Below are positions 1 to 10,881 of a stretch of DNA of 64,000 nucleotides, piece after piece (the stretch's first letter is position 1; the number at the start of each line of letters is the position of its first letter). Made by a program: the position numbers and the translations under genes. The notes under the pieces are model-generated. The model was not told the DNA's origin. It was given only the letters and a program-made list of their open reading frames with translations, and did not search any database. The stretch is from Bursaphelenchus xylophilus. Taxonomy: Eukaryota; Nematoda; Chromadorea; Rhabditida; Aphelenchoididae. The stretch is from assembly GCA_904066235.2 (NCBI GenBank), contig CAJFCV020000001.1, positions 1,922,001 to 1,986,000 of the forward strand, written 5' to 3'.

Positions 1-55
1 TGATATTTCGTTCCTCAGGCCGTAGAAAGCGCAGTTCAAGCATAGCTGTAGCCAT
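1..55 (-). CDS. possible 5' end of a gene running off the left edge
   Basis: On the minus strand an ATG at 55-53 opens a frame that stays open to the window edge (18 codons, beginning MATAMLELRF). The following 250 bp on the other side look like non-coding promoter sequence, and the next gene on + starts at 821, so a divergent pair is plausible. Eighteen codons are too few to assign a family. This could also be chance. Confidence 0.25.
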   Translation of the reverse strand, partial: MATAMLELRFLRPEERNI

Positions 56-820
56 GGAAATGGTTTGATACCAATTTTTGGTCTCAATGATCTCTTATGA
101 ATCTTTCTCCTCAAAAAAATGTTTTTTTCAAACAAACGGATCTGTTACAAATTTAGTAATGACTTTTGATCGGTCTCAAATAAAATTTTTTTTTCTTTGT
201 TCTCAAAAAAAATCTCAATGACAACATATATACCCTTAAAATACATTCAAAACTCCACCTCTTCCCACACAGATTTTGACATAAGTCATCTATGTATATG
301 TCTACGTACTACCACTCAAAACAGCTCCGCAAACAATGTCGGGGTACACGGGCGACGGCTTTGACTTGTGGCCCATTGTGGGCCGAGTATTTGAACGTGG
401 CGTTCAGATCTGCTCTGACTTGTTATGTCAGAAGCCGGTTGTTCTTTATAAGGATACGTTGAAAATTGTTTAAGCCAGTTCTTTGTGTGCGGTGTGCTGT
501 GAGTACAAGGATGACGGAGCATGTGAGTGGGGGTGGGCAAAAATAAAAAAAAATGGTTTTTTTGGGGAAAAAAAAACGTTGCACAGAGGTATTGGCTATA
601 GTAAATTTTTGTTAAAAAAGTTATCAACGGATGTTATAGACCTTGTCCCTTTGCTGTCTCTATTTTTTGAGGCTGACGACATAAATAATTCTTCTTGACA
701 ACCATTCGGCAATTTTAAAATTGGGAAAAAATCCTGTTTTCATTTTTGTTCAAAATTCACAATTTTATAGTTTAACCAGTAAGGGATAATTTTTTTCAGC
801 TTGCCTTCCAATTCCACAAG
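56..820. other. intergenic, no gene seen
   Basis: AT-rich sequence with T and A runs. Two overlapping short ORFs on opposite strands near 316-698 have low-complexity translations and no splice context. A TTTTTTCAG at 791-799 lies about 20 bp before the ATG at 821 and could be a trans-splice or 5'UTR acceptor for the next gene. Confidence 0.5.
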
Positions 821-3800
821 ATGATCCAATGGTCGGTCCGAGGGATTCAAGTCGTATGTTTTTGCGGGATTCTGTACCTCGGTTTCTATAGTGTCATGGA
901 TTTAACAGGGGATCGGCTGACGATTCAGGAAGGTGAGATTTGAATTTTTTGATCTGAGAAAGAAGTTTTTTGATTATTTTATTTTTTCAGTTTTTTTATT
1001 TTTTTGAGATAATTTTATTTTTTTAACTTTTTTATCAATTTTTGGGATTTTTTTCTTTTATTTTTCCCTACTTTTTTATATATTTTTTTTTATTTTTTGT
1101 TTTTTTAAATTTTTTAGTCTTTAATTTTTTTTCAATTTTCAATTTTTTTCATTTTTTTGGCTAATAATTTATTCTTATACATTTTTTTGATTTTTCAAAC
1201 TATATTTTTTTTAAATATTTTTTTCTAAAAAAATATTTTTTTTAATCTTAGCTCAAAAAGTTCTTAATTAATCTTTTCCGTCATTTTCCTTCACCCAAAA
1301 ATATTTTTTTATTCTAAAAAAGTATATTCTTTATTTCCAGAGAACACACTGCAAATTCCCCGTTACAAACCTCATGAAAGTTTGGTCAACCTAGACTGTC
1401 AAAAATACATGAAAGAAGATGCTCCCGTCTATATTCCCCGTCGACTGGCTGATCCGCAGACCCTGTCAATGAGTTGTGATGACATTAAAGCTAGAAGGAA
1501 TTTCCTGAACATCACTTATCCCGAAGAGGCCGATTTCCCATTGGCTTTCGTGCGGGCGCTCTTTAAGGTGAGAAAATCTCGAATTTTTCGGGGTTTTTGG
1601 CCAAATTTGTTGTTTCAAATTGCGAAAATATTGCCTGAACAGTTCTCAAATTAATTTTTAGAAATTTTAGCTTTTGCTTTTCAAGCTAAACACATTTATT
1701 TTGAGATTTTTTAAACAGTGATTACTAATTTTGGCGAAAAAAGTTCAAAATCGGATAGCTCAAAGATCGACTGGTCGATTTCCTTCAAATTTGGCCCAAA
1801 TGTGCCACAAGGTATATGTTATAATCCCTCAACATTTTAGCTCACGATTCGCAAACCTCGCTGAAATATGCAACTTTTTTCGTGGGTGTGAGCTGGGAAA
1901 ATTTTCAAATTTTTTTTATTAAAATCTCCTGAATAAGCTGCTTCCTTCAATTCGCCCACAACAATACACGTTTCATCGATTCGCGAGAAACATTTTTGAT
2001 TCATTTGACATTGATTTCAATATACGTAAAATCCAAAAATATGATACGAAGATTCAGCTGGGTAAATAGCGCAAAAAACATCAAAAACAGGTCCAAATTT
2101 AAAATCCGTCCCTGAGATCAGAGTACCATAGAAATACTTCTCCCAAAAGCAATGTTTTACCAGAAAAATTCAAAATGAAAAGTCAAAAAAAAAAATTTTT
2201 TTTGCTGATTTCTCATCATTTTCAATGTCCGAAAAACAATTGTTGAATATGTTAATTCAACTAGTTTAGCGTAAGCTAAAATTTTTAGAAAATGATAAGA
2301 GACCCATACAGACTATTCAAGCAAAATTTCAAAAAAATCCGGCCGGTCAAAAAAATTTTACGCCCAATTCTTTAGGCCTACCTTCTCTTTGCGGCGGCGC
2401 TAAAAGTCGTTGAATACCCGAACTAAACTTGCGTAGCATGAGCTAAAATTTTTAGAATATAATGTAAAGCCTATGCAGACTCTTGAGCGAGATTTTCAAA
2501 AAAATCCGACTGGTCGAAAAAGTTTTACAACCACTTTTTTCAGGACTACAATTTCCTTGAGATAGTGTTTAAAATCGTTAAATATCTTTGCTAAACTGGC
2601 ATGTCATTGGCCAAAATTTTAAGAATATAATCTGAGACCTATACAGACTCTTGTACCAAATTTTCAAAAAAATCCGACTGGTCGAAAAAATTTTACAACC
2701 ATTTTTTTAGGATTACATTCTTTTGGAAATGGAGCTGGCCGCTCATTACAATCCGAACAACTTTTACTGCTTTGTACTGGACTCCAAGGCGGATGCTGAT
2801 TTCAAGACTCGCGTCAGAGCTCTCTCCACCTGCTTTGAGAATGTTATTGTCGCCGATAAAGAGTTTGAAATGTCTTCGAGAGGGAGGAATATCAACCAGG
2901 CCCAATATTACTGTATGGAACAGCTGCTGGAGAAGGATTGGAAATACGTTTTGTTGTTGGAGGTGAGGAGATTTTTGGGATTTTTCGGGTATTGCTCGAA
3001 TATTTTGGAGGTTAAAAAACAAAATTTTTTGATTTTTTGGATGTTTCTGCATAACGCGATAACTTTTTTTTCAAAAAAATCATGGCCTGAAGTGAAATTT
3101 TTGGATGTTTCTGCATAACGCGATAAATTTTTTTTACAAAAATCATGGCCTGAAGTAAATTTTTTTGGTGTTTCTGCATAACGCGGAATAAAATTTCCAA
3201 ACCATTAATATTTTTTTTGCTCCTGCAGAACCACGATATTCTAATCAAAACAAATCAAGAGCTTGTGAGGATACTGAAATTATATCAAGGAGCAAATGAC
3301 GCTGGTGCTTTCCATCCAGACTCAATGGCCGATTTCCGAAGGGCATTCATAAAACCCGGGAGGTTCACCTTGGACAAGCTGAAGATCTTCAAAAACGGTA
3401 AGTTTATGAAAAAGTTTAAGACACACGGTTTCCTGACTCCTTCGAGATTTTTAAGCAGAAGTTTGGTGAAAATGTGACGTCATTTTGCGAATTTTTTCCA
3501 TGAAAGGTTTTGTGGCCTATGGCCGAAATGCACGAAGGACGGAAAGGTCCGCTAAAAAAAAGAAAAGAAGAGGGCGGGGAGAGGGGAAGGTTTTCGATGG
3601 CGCTGATTTCAAATATCGTATCCATTTTTTCTGAATTTTACAATTTTGCTTAAGCAGTAGTGTTAATAAGGAATTAAAAAAATTTTTTTTTGAGTAATGG
3701 ATTTAGGGGTTTTCGGTGGTGCTGATTTTGAAAATCGTATTCATTTCTTCCGAATTTTTGCCTACCTTCCTCAATTCTTTAAAAGAAATGTTTTATTTGG

Positions 3801-5340
3801 TAAAAAATTGGTCAACTTGTATGATATTGTGAGAAAACTTATGACGCTTTTTTCGTCTTTACAGCGAAAATGACACTACTGCTTAAGCAAAATTGTAAAA
3901 TTCAGAAAAAATTAATATGATTTTTGAAATCAGCGCCATCGAAAACCTCCCCCCTCCCCTCCTCCGCTTTCCTTTTTTTAGCGGACCTTTCCGTACTCAA
4001 TCATCAAGTAATTTTTTTGCTTCCTTATATAATATTTAGTTTTTTTAGACACTTTAAATGACCCCAGCCGTGAACTTGCCATTGCCAAGAGCATCACAGC
4101 AAGCGCTCTGACCAATGAGGCTGTAAAATACATTTTTAAGGTAAGAAAGTTGGCAAAAAATTAGGAAAATGTAAATCTATTTTCATTTTTTTTCTTTTTT
4201 ATTCTAAAAATAAAAAAAAGTTTAATATTTTTTTCAGAATCTAAGCGTCTCAAATTTGATGGAAATAATGAATGGAGAGTCTTTTGAACATGAGTCGTTC
4301 ACAAGCACTCTAAATGCGAACGAACTTCTCAATATCCCCGGCGGATTTACAACGCATTGTCTGGACAAAGTGAATGTGGATACCATTGTGAGGTGAGATT
4401 TTTTTATATTTTTCGAAAATTAAAACAAAACTTGAAAAATAATTTTTTTTACGAAGGACAATCTGACAGGGGAAGTACTCCAAGTCCGACGCTCAGATTT
4501 TCTTTAAATTTTGCACACACATCGGGTATGCACTAAATATCAATTCCTGAAAGTTTTAGCTCGCGCTTTGCGGGCGCCGCCGAGATATCGAACGATTTTT
4601 GCCGCCGAGAGAGCACACTAAACGTGGAGAGCGGTCAGAGAGCAAAACGCTTTTTGGCCATAACTTTGGCAGTTTCGTGCGGAAAATTTTGATTTTTTGT
4701 AGAAACATTATCCTTTACGGTAGAAATAGGCATGAAACGTTTCGTGCCGAAATTCGGCAAAAAGTCATAAATTTTCGCCGACTTTCGATCCAAAATTCTC
4801 GGTTGTTTCGGCAAAGCGCGAGCTAGGATTCCCGCATATGTCTTAGAAAAAAATGTTCTAAATTTGTGCCAAGTTTTATCAAAATCTGAGCGTCGCACTT
4901 GGAGTGCTTCCCCTGTGAGGCAATTTTGTAAGTCCAAAACTTTTTTTCAAATTATTTTTTTTCCAAAAAATTCACGAAAAAAATCACTAAAACCCCTAAA
5001 AAAATTCAGATACACCCACTGGGGAAGCCGTGGCTGCCATTCGCGCCATCTGCGCCACCACGTTTGCATTATGGGAATGGGCGACCTGCGCCCGAACATG
5101 ATGACGCGCCCGCAGTTCACGGTGAACAAAATGATGCCGTCGGTGGATTTCGGCGCCATTGGCTGTTGGCAGGAGTTCATGTACAATAAAACGCATCTCG
5201 AACGCAATCCCTACATCGACGAGGCCTTTTACGTTAACCTTCCGTACGTGGAATGGAATCGCCTCCGGGCCGAAGGGACCTTGGAAAGGGAGAAATTTGA
5301 TTGCAAAGAACATGAACGAGAACATTTGAGTCGCTATTAG
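821..5340 (+). CDS. Core-2/I-branching type glycosyltransferase (GT14, Branch family), 7 exons
   Basis: Type II Golgi-membrane glycosyltransferase, predicted to transfer a sugar (GlcNAc or xylose in characterised relatives) onto glycans. Exons 821-932, 1341-1567, 2711-2962, 3229-3397, 4049-4140, 4238-4392 and 5010-5340 join in phase to 445 residues. Residues 9-26 form a hydrophobic signal anchor after a short basic tail. The lumenal part has family hallmarks: the CF-NV segment, the W-K-Y-hydrophobic run followed by NHDILIKTN at the exon 3/4 junction, and a C-terminal CIMGMGDL block with conserved cysteines near the end. Length is normal for the large nematode family. Intron 2 holds three 167-bp repeats, intron 3 three 63-bp repeats, and intron 6 a complete 449-bp MITE. 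It converges on the GT31 gene. The family call is strong; the acceptor substrate cannot be told. Confidence 0.9.
2245..2711 (+). repeat. three ~167-bp tandem repeats in GT14 intron 2, ending at the exon 3 acceptor
   Basis: Units start near 2258, 2423 and 2593 and share AGCTAAAATTTTTAGAA, a CAGACT stretch and AAAAAATCC-GGTC. Each ends in a T-rich tract plus AG. The last tract is the real acceptor of exon 3, so units 1 and 2 carry acceptor-like copies. Confidence 0.75.
3030..3190 (+). repeat. ~63-bp minisatellite, three copies, in GT14 intron 3
   Basis: The phrase GTTTCTGCATAACGCG recurs near 3040, 3103 and 3168, with ATCATGGCCTGAAGT between the copies. Confidence 0.8.
4467..4915. mobile_element. 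449-bp TIR MITE, TGA target duplication (Tc4/Tc5-like)
   Basis: The ends are CAGGGGAAGTACTCCAAGT and its inverse, ending CTTCCCCTG. The element is flanked by TGA at 4464-4466 and 4916-4918. Terminal repeats of about 36 bp read into a GACGCTCAGATTTT block. A three-base TNA duplication is characteristic of the Tc4/Tc5 branch of Tc1/mariner. There is no coding capacity. It sits in intron 6 of the GT14 gene. Confidence 0.85.
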
Positions 5341-5766
5341 GAGTGGGAAAATTGAGAGATTGTTGTATATATAGTTGAATAAAATTGTTGAAATTTTTTT
5401 GGTCGGTTTTTTGGTCGATTTTTTTACACTCCAATTTTGACTTGGATAAACTCAAGAATACAATTTTCTAAGGGCTATACATGGATTTTAGCTCTATTTT
5501 TGCTCCATGTGGTGCTACCAGGCCTGACCCGGCCTCAAAAAAAAAAAAAAAAAAATTTGAATATTTTTCCCGCCATTTTGGCAATACTTTGGCATTGTGT
5601 TTTTTAGCCTTTTTTAAGGACCTTTTATCGTTTCCAGCAGCATTTCGTAGAACAAAATATTTTTCGCTGATTATCGAGCCACAAACACATCTTGTTGCAG
5701 AATGCCAAGAATCCAAAATTGGCATCCCAATTTTTCCCTTCAAGACGAATTTTTAAATCAGAAAAT
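5341..5766. other. convergent 3' ends of two glycosyltransferase genes
   Basis: An AATAAA about 40 bp after the + stop is a plausible poly(A) signal. A 20-base A run lies near 5540. No gene is seen; overlapping 91-codon ORFs on both strands are shadows of each other. Confidence 0.5.
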
Positions 5767-8173
5767 TTATTGAGCCTCCTCAAACGGGTTCGTCGGGCAT
5801 TTCAACTTCCTCAAAAACTCATGATCCTCCTCGATTATATGCGCAAATTTCGAGTTGTGTCGCATGAAAGCGAAATGCAACCCGTCTTTGGTGCATAACT
5901 TGAGGCGCGGGTCGGAACGGACCCCCTCAAAGTCGATGACCGGGATTTCGGCGGCTTCGGAAGTGGCGCCGGTCAACAAAACATCGTCCATCGGGAACCA
6001 GTCCACTTTTTCGGCGGCTTTCAGCAGTTGGATTACTGTGGAATTGGGCATCAAGACAAAGTAACCGACACAATAGCTGGGCCAGAAACGATGGGGGTAT
6101 TCGGCGGGGGAAATGTACCTAAAATTTTGATTTTTTTTTGAGTTGAATGAAAAAGAAATTTTTTTTGAAGGATAAGTTGAAAAATTGAGAAGAGAAATTG
6201 CCATAGTGCGACTCTCAGATTTTGATAAAATTTGGCAAAAATTTAAAGTTATTTTTTCAAAAGTATATGCGATATTTCTAGCTCGCGCTTTGCAGAAAGG
6301 AGCGTGATTTTCAGGTCAAAAGTTGGAAAAATATGACACTTTTTCATCGAGATTTGCCATAAAAAAGTTTCATGCGATATTCTACTCTAGGGAGTAAAAT
6401 TTCCTCGAAAAATCAATTTTTTCCGCACGAAACTGGCAAAGATATGGCCAAAAAGTGTTCTCTCTCTCTGACCGCTCTCCGCGTTTAGCGTACTCGTTCG
6501 GCAGCAAAACTCGTTGAATATGCAAGACTTCTAGCACCCGCTTTGCAGAAACCACCGAGATTTTTAGGTCGAAAGTTGGCGAAAATGCCTTCTGTTTCGA
6601 ATTCTGCCCTAAAAGGGCTCTACCTATTTTTTTACCTAGGGGGTAATGCTTTCATAAAAAATCATCTTTTTCCATGCTCAACTGGCAAATAACGGCCAAA
6701 AAAGTGGTCTTTTCTCTCACCGCTGTCCGCGTGTCTGTGCGGCAAGAAGAACGCGAGAAAAGAGATCTCGGTTGTTTCTGCAGAGCGCAAATTATTCTAG
6801 TATTCGTCAAAGTCTTAGCGCCGCAAATTGAAGCCCTCTCCTATTTTGATGCACTCCGCACCACTCACCAATGATTACTCTTCACCCGCAACGGTTGCAT
6901 TCCATTATAAACCTGGCAAATAATGTAGTCATCCAATTTTTTCGTCACAAAATTGAATCCCCGTTGGATCCATTGCTGCATTCGCGGTAGGTAAAGAGTC
7001 GTATCGTCGTCCAGCTTCACAAAAATTTTTATGTTTGGGCAATACGTTGCATGCCATTGGTACATTGCGTACCATTTGAGGTAGTTGCTGCGGTAATCGC
7101 CTTTACCATCGTAGTAAACAATGTCCTTGAACTCGTTCATCTCGTCGAGGAGGGCAGAGACGGGAAAGTTTTTGTCATAGCCGATAAAAAATTTGTGCAG
7201 CACTTTGGGGCTCTGAAATGTTATTTACAATAACATAGAAATATCAGTATGTCGGGAAAATATTATGATATTCCACTCACTTCATGGAACATTGTTTTTC
7301 TCATCGCCTCTCTCAACTTGGCACTATTCTCGTGACCCGTTGACATCACCATGATCGCAATCTCCTTTCCCTCGCATTCCTTCGGATCGGCCCTAAGCAT
7401 CTTGTAGGTTCGTCGTTTGTTCGCAAATTTCATTTGGAACGTGTCCAACGGCAAGTCGGATTCAAAATTGAGGATTTGTGGGGGTTTCTCGGCAGAGGAT
7501 TCATCGTAATGCAAGACGGTGTAGAACAGGTAGGAAATGAAGAAAATTGAGAAGATCAAAAGAGCTGTAAAATACGAAACTTTGAATTTTGCTGACAGGG
7601 GAAGTATTCATAATGCGACGCTTAGATTTTCTTCAAATTTTGAACAAATGTTAGGCATAGGCCATCTATCAACTCCTGAAAGTTTTAGCTCGCACTTTGC
7701 AAGAGCAGCCGCGATATTCAATCATCTTTGCGGCCGAGAAAGTACGCGGAACGCGGAGAGCGGTCAGAAACACTTTTTTGGCCGTATCTTTGCTAGTTTC
7801 GCGCTGAAAAAATAAATTTTTTGTGGAAACATTACCCTCTACGGTAGAAATAGAAACAAAACTTTTTACGTCAAAAAAGTGTCAGTTTTTTTCCCAACTT
7901 TCGACCTAAAAATCTCTGTCATTTCTGCAAGCCGAGAGCTCGGATTCTCGCATATGTCGTAGAAAAAATTAACCTAAATCTATGCCTAGTTTCATCAAGA
8001 TCTCAGTGTCGCACTTGGGATACTTTGCCGGTAAGCGTCGTGCTTCCCTTGCAAAATAAAATAAAAAAAACATTCTCACCTTGCCGCCGATTTATCCGCC
8101 GTAGCTTGAACTGAAGTAAATGAAAAAACCTTTGTATATTTGCAAAATCAAATTCCCCGGAATTCAAACGCAT
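5767..8173 (-). CDS. beta-1,3-galactosyltransferase-like enzyme (GT31 family), 4 exons
   Basis: Type II membrane glycosyltransferase of the Golgi, GT31-like. Exons on the minus strand, 8173-8080, 7564-7281, 7212-6869 and 6118-5767, join in phase to 357 residues. About 30 basic, cytosolic residues (RRINRRQ) precede a transmembrane anchor near residues 32-49. The lumenal domain has KLDDDT at residues 193-198 as the metal-binding DxD-type motif, then EYPHRFWPSYCVGYFVLM and MDDVLLTG, matching the order of the family's YPPYCSG and ED-V-G blocks. The start at 8173 was chosen because exon 1 is needed to supply the basic tail; the TTG at 7559 would start inside the membrane segment. Intron 1 was expanded by a MITE (7596-8031). 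Nucleotide-sugar specificity is unknown. Confidence 0.85.
6195..6835. mobile_element. degenerate MITE cluster (same family as 4467-4915)
   Basis: Inside GT31 intron 3. It contains the AGTGCGACTCTCAGATTTT terminus, the GCTCGCGCTTTGCAG block and the CTCTGACCGCTCTCCGCGTTTAGCG block, the latter repeated in altered form near 6720. This looks like one copy plus a partial second copy. Confidence 0.7.
7596..8031. mobile_element. TNA-type MITE copy in GT31 intron 1
   Basis: Begins CAGGGGAAGTATTC after TGA and keeps the central GAGAGCGGTCAGAAA block. The right end is mutated (TTTGCCGG), so the duplication is no longer exact. Confidence 0.75.
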
Positions 8174-8362
8174 TTCACCGTAGACAATACAAAATCATCA
8201 GAAAATAACGTCGGACTAAAATTTTTTCTCAATTTCCCGCAAAAATCCGGAAGTTATCCCGCGAAAACAGCCAGATTTTATCGGCAATGCCTTTTGTAAA
8301 ACCGGAGGGAGAACATTACTCCGGTTTTTGCAGAAAGCGAAAATCTTGACAAAAAATTCTTA

Positions 8363-8792
8363 CAAGGGAAGCACCTCAAATGCGACGCAATTGTGATGAA
8401 ACTTGGGTCAAATTCAGATTATATTTTTTTTAAGACTGATGCTAGACATTGCAGAAACCACAGAGATTCTAGTCGAATCCTTTTTTTCATTTTTCTCTCA
8501 GCGGCAACGACCTTTGATAATTCTTGGCCGTTCCTGCAAAGCCCAAACTAGAATTTTGAATAACTTTGGTTATGTTTCACAAAAACAGATTTCTTCCGCA
8601 CAGAACTGGCAACATGCGGTCTCAAAGGTATGACCAAAAGACTATTTTTCTCTCTGATCACACTCTTTTTTGCATTTTGTTTCGGCCACCTCGGAAAGCC
8701 CGCGCTAAAACTTTAGGAAATCGATTTGCGGCCTATCCCCGAAATGTATACAAAGTTTAAAGAAAGTATCAGCGTCGCACTTGAAGGCCTTG
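8363..8792. mobile_element. TNA-type MITE copy, decayed
   Basis: Left end CAAGGGAAGCACC after TTA; right end AGCGTCGCACTTGAAGGCCTTG. The interior is strongly diverged. The following 8793-9108 shows no gene. Confidence 0.65.
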
Positions 8793-9108
8793 TCGGATGA
8801 AATATGATGTATTTATTGAAAGTCACCTCAACTGATGACATTATGATAACAAGAAGATGGCTCGAATTATTAATTGCGCTACGCAACATTATTCGTTTGG
8901 CAACATTATTCGATAAGCGGTCGGATATGGCCAGTCCATCGTTGAGTTTTCGAAGGTGCGACTATGGTTGTTGTTTTCTTCAACTTCCGCGCTGTTGGTC
9001 AGGAATGGAAATTGTGACTGAAATGCTCATATATAGTAAAAGTTCTGTAAAATGAACTTTCGTGAAACGGCAACCGTTTATTAGTGTTTTCATAAAGTGC
9101 ATGGACAT

Positions 9109-10837
9109 CTATCCCGTTTCTAAACTTACACCTTGCGATTTCACAGGCGATTCAACCGGAAATACAATTGGTTTAGCTGGCTGCGACGAGACGATTGAGT
9201 TTTCCGAGACTCCAACAATTTCCAGGCCTTTTGTGGCTGAAAGCAATAGTCGGAGATACTAACATTATTCTTACAACTTACCATTTTCGACCCTTCCCAA
9301 TTTCTTTTCATTCCCCTCGTCTTCCATTTCGGGAATACCGGAATCCACGTGATTCCCTTCAATCGAGTCCATATCCCTTTGATACACCGAGCTTTTCACT
9401 GGTTTAACTGGGGTTACAATTGGCGTTGGAGTTGCCACTTGTAGCGCTAGCAGTTTTGGATGAAACGGAATTTCTTTCGGCTCTAATGTGGTGGTAGTTG
9501 AGGTGGACGTTATAGGCGCAAAATCAATAAGCCATGGAATTCGAGGGTACCAATAATAACTGGGGTCTTTTCTGATTAGATCCTCTTTCAAGTCTTTTAT
9601 GGCCAATTTATCGCTTTCGCTTGGCTCGGTGGGACTTCGCTGCGGTTTGCGGACATGTTGCAGGATTTCAGCCCAGTCGGAGTGATTGGAAAACCATGGA
9701 TACGCGAATCCAGGAGGTGTGGAGGATCCAGAGGCCGCAGCCGAGCCAGGAGGGGCAGCAGCGCCAGGAAGCCCAGAAAATCCGGTGGGGAAGGGCGGAT
9801 AACTTCCGCCGCAACAAGTGGGACACCCGCATGGTGGAGGTGTAGGAGCAGCGGTGGTTGTTGGGGGCTGAGGGGGATAAACCCCACCGCAACACCAAGG
9901 ACACCATCCACAGGGTCCTACTGGCGGCGGAGTAGATGGAGGAGGTGGAGGTGGCGGCGAAGTAGATGGAGGAGGAGGCGACGGGGTTGTTGTCGGAGGC
10001 TGTGGAGGATAAACACCTCCACAACACCAAGGGCACCATTCACAAGGCCCTACCGGAGCTGCAGTTGTCGTCACTGTGGCAGCGGTCGTTGTGGTTGTTG
10101 CGGGAGCTTGGGTGGTTGTTGTCGTAGGGAATGGAGGGTAAACACCTCCACAACACCAAGGACACCATCCGCAAGGTCCTACTGGTGGTGGCGGCGGAGG
10201 AGGTGGAGGAGGAGGCGGCGGCGGCGTCGTTGTTGGCGATTGCGGCGGATAATAGCAGCACCACCAACAGGAAACACATGGATTTGTTGGTGTTGCGGTT
10301 GTCGTTGTCGTCGGCGCTTTGGTTGTCGTTGTAGTCGGCTTCGCGGTTGTGGTGGTAGTTGTGGGGGCTGATGTTGTTGTGAAAGGCGGATAGTAGCAGC
10401 ACCACCAGCACCATCCACAAGGACCTACCGGCGGTGAAGGCGGAGGTGGCGGCGGTGGCGGTGGTGGCGGCGGAGGTGGAGGCGGTGGCGGCGGAGGTGG
10501 CGGTGTTGTCGTCGGAGGTTGTGGAGGATAATAGCAACACCACCAACAATAACCGCAAATATGCGTTGGTTGGGCCGTGGTCGTTGTTGTCGGCGCTTTA
10601 GTTGTCGTTGTTGTCGGTTTCGCGGTTGTGGTAGTGGTGGTAGGAGCGGCTGTGGTCGTAAGGGGCGGATAGTAGCAGCACCACCAACACCATCCACAAG
10701 GTCCTACCGGTAGCGGTGGCGGTGGAGGAGGAGGCGGAGGTGGTGAGGTTGTTGTCGGAGGTTGTGGAGGGTAATAACCGCCACAACACCACGGGCACCA
10801 TCCACACGGTCCAACTGGTGCCGGAGGCGGAGGAGGA

Positions 10838-10881
<44 letters not shown>

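Noticed and set aside
4599..4937. Recurrent ORFs with RERSESKTLFGHIFASF-like translations at many loci
   Set aside because: They all read through the central block of the 450-bp MITE and recur wherever it is inserted; not a protein.
9655..10713. Several long Arg-, Gly- or Ser-rich ORFs in both strands over the module gene
   Set aside because: They are other frames of the Pro/Thr/Cys-coding exon; GGN and CCN triplet runs keep all frames open. Only one frame gives a signal peptide, repeated modules and in-phase introns.
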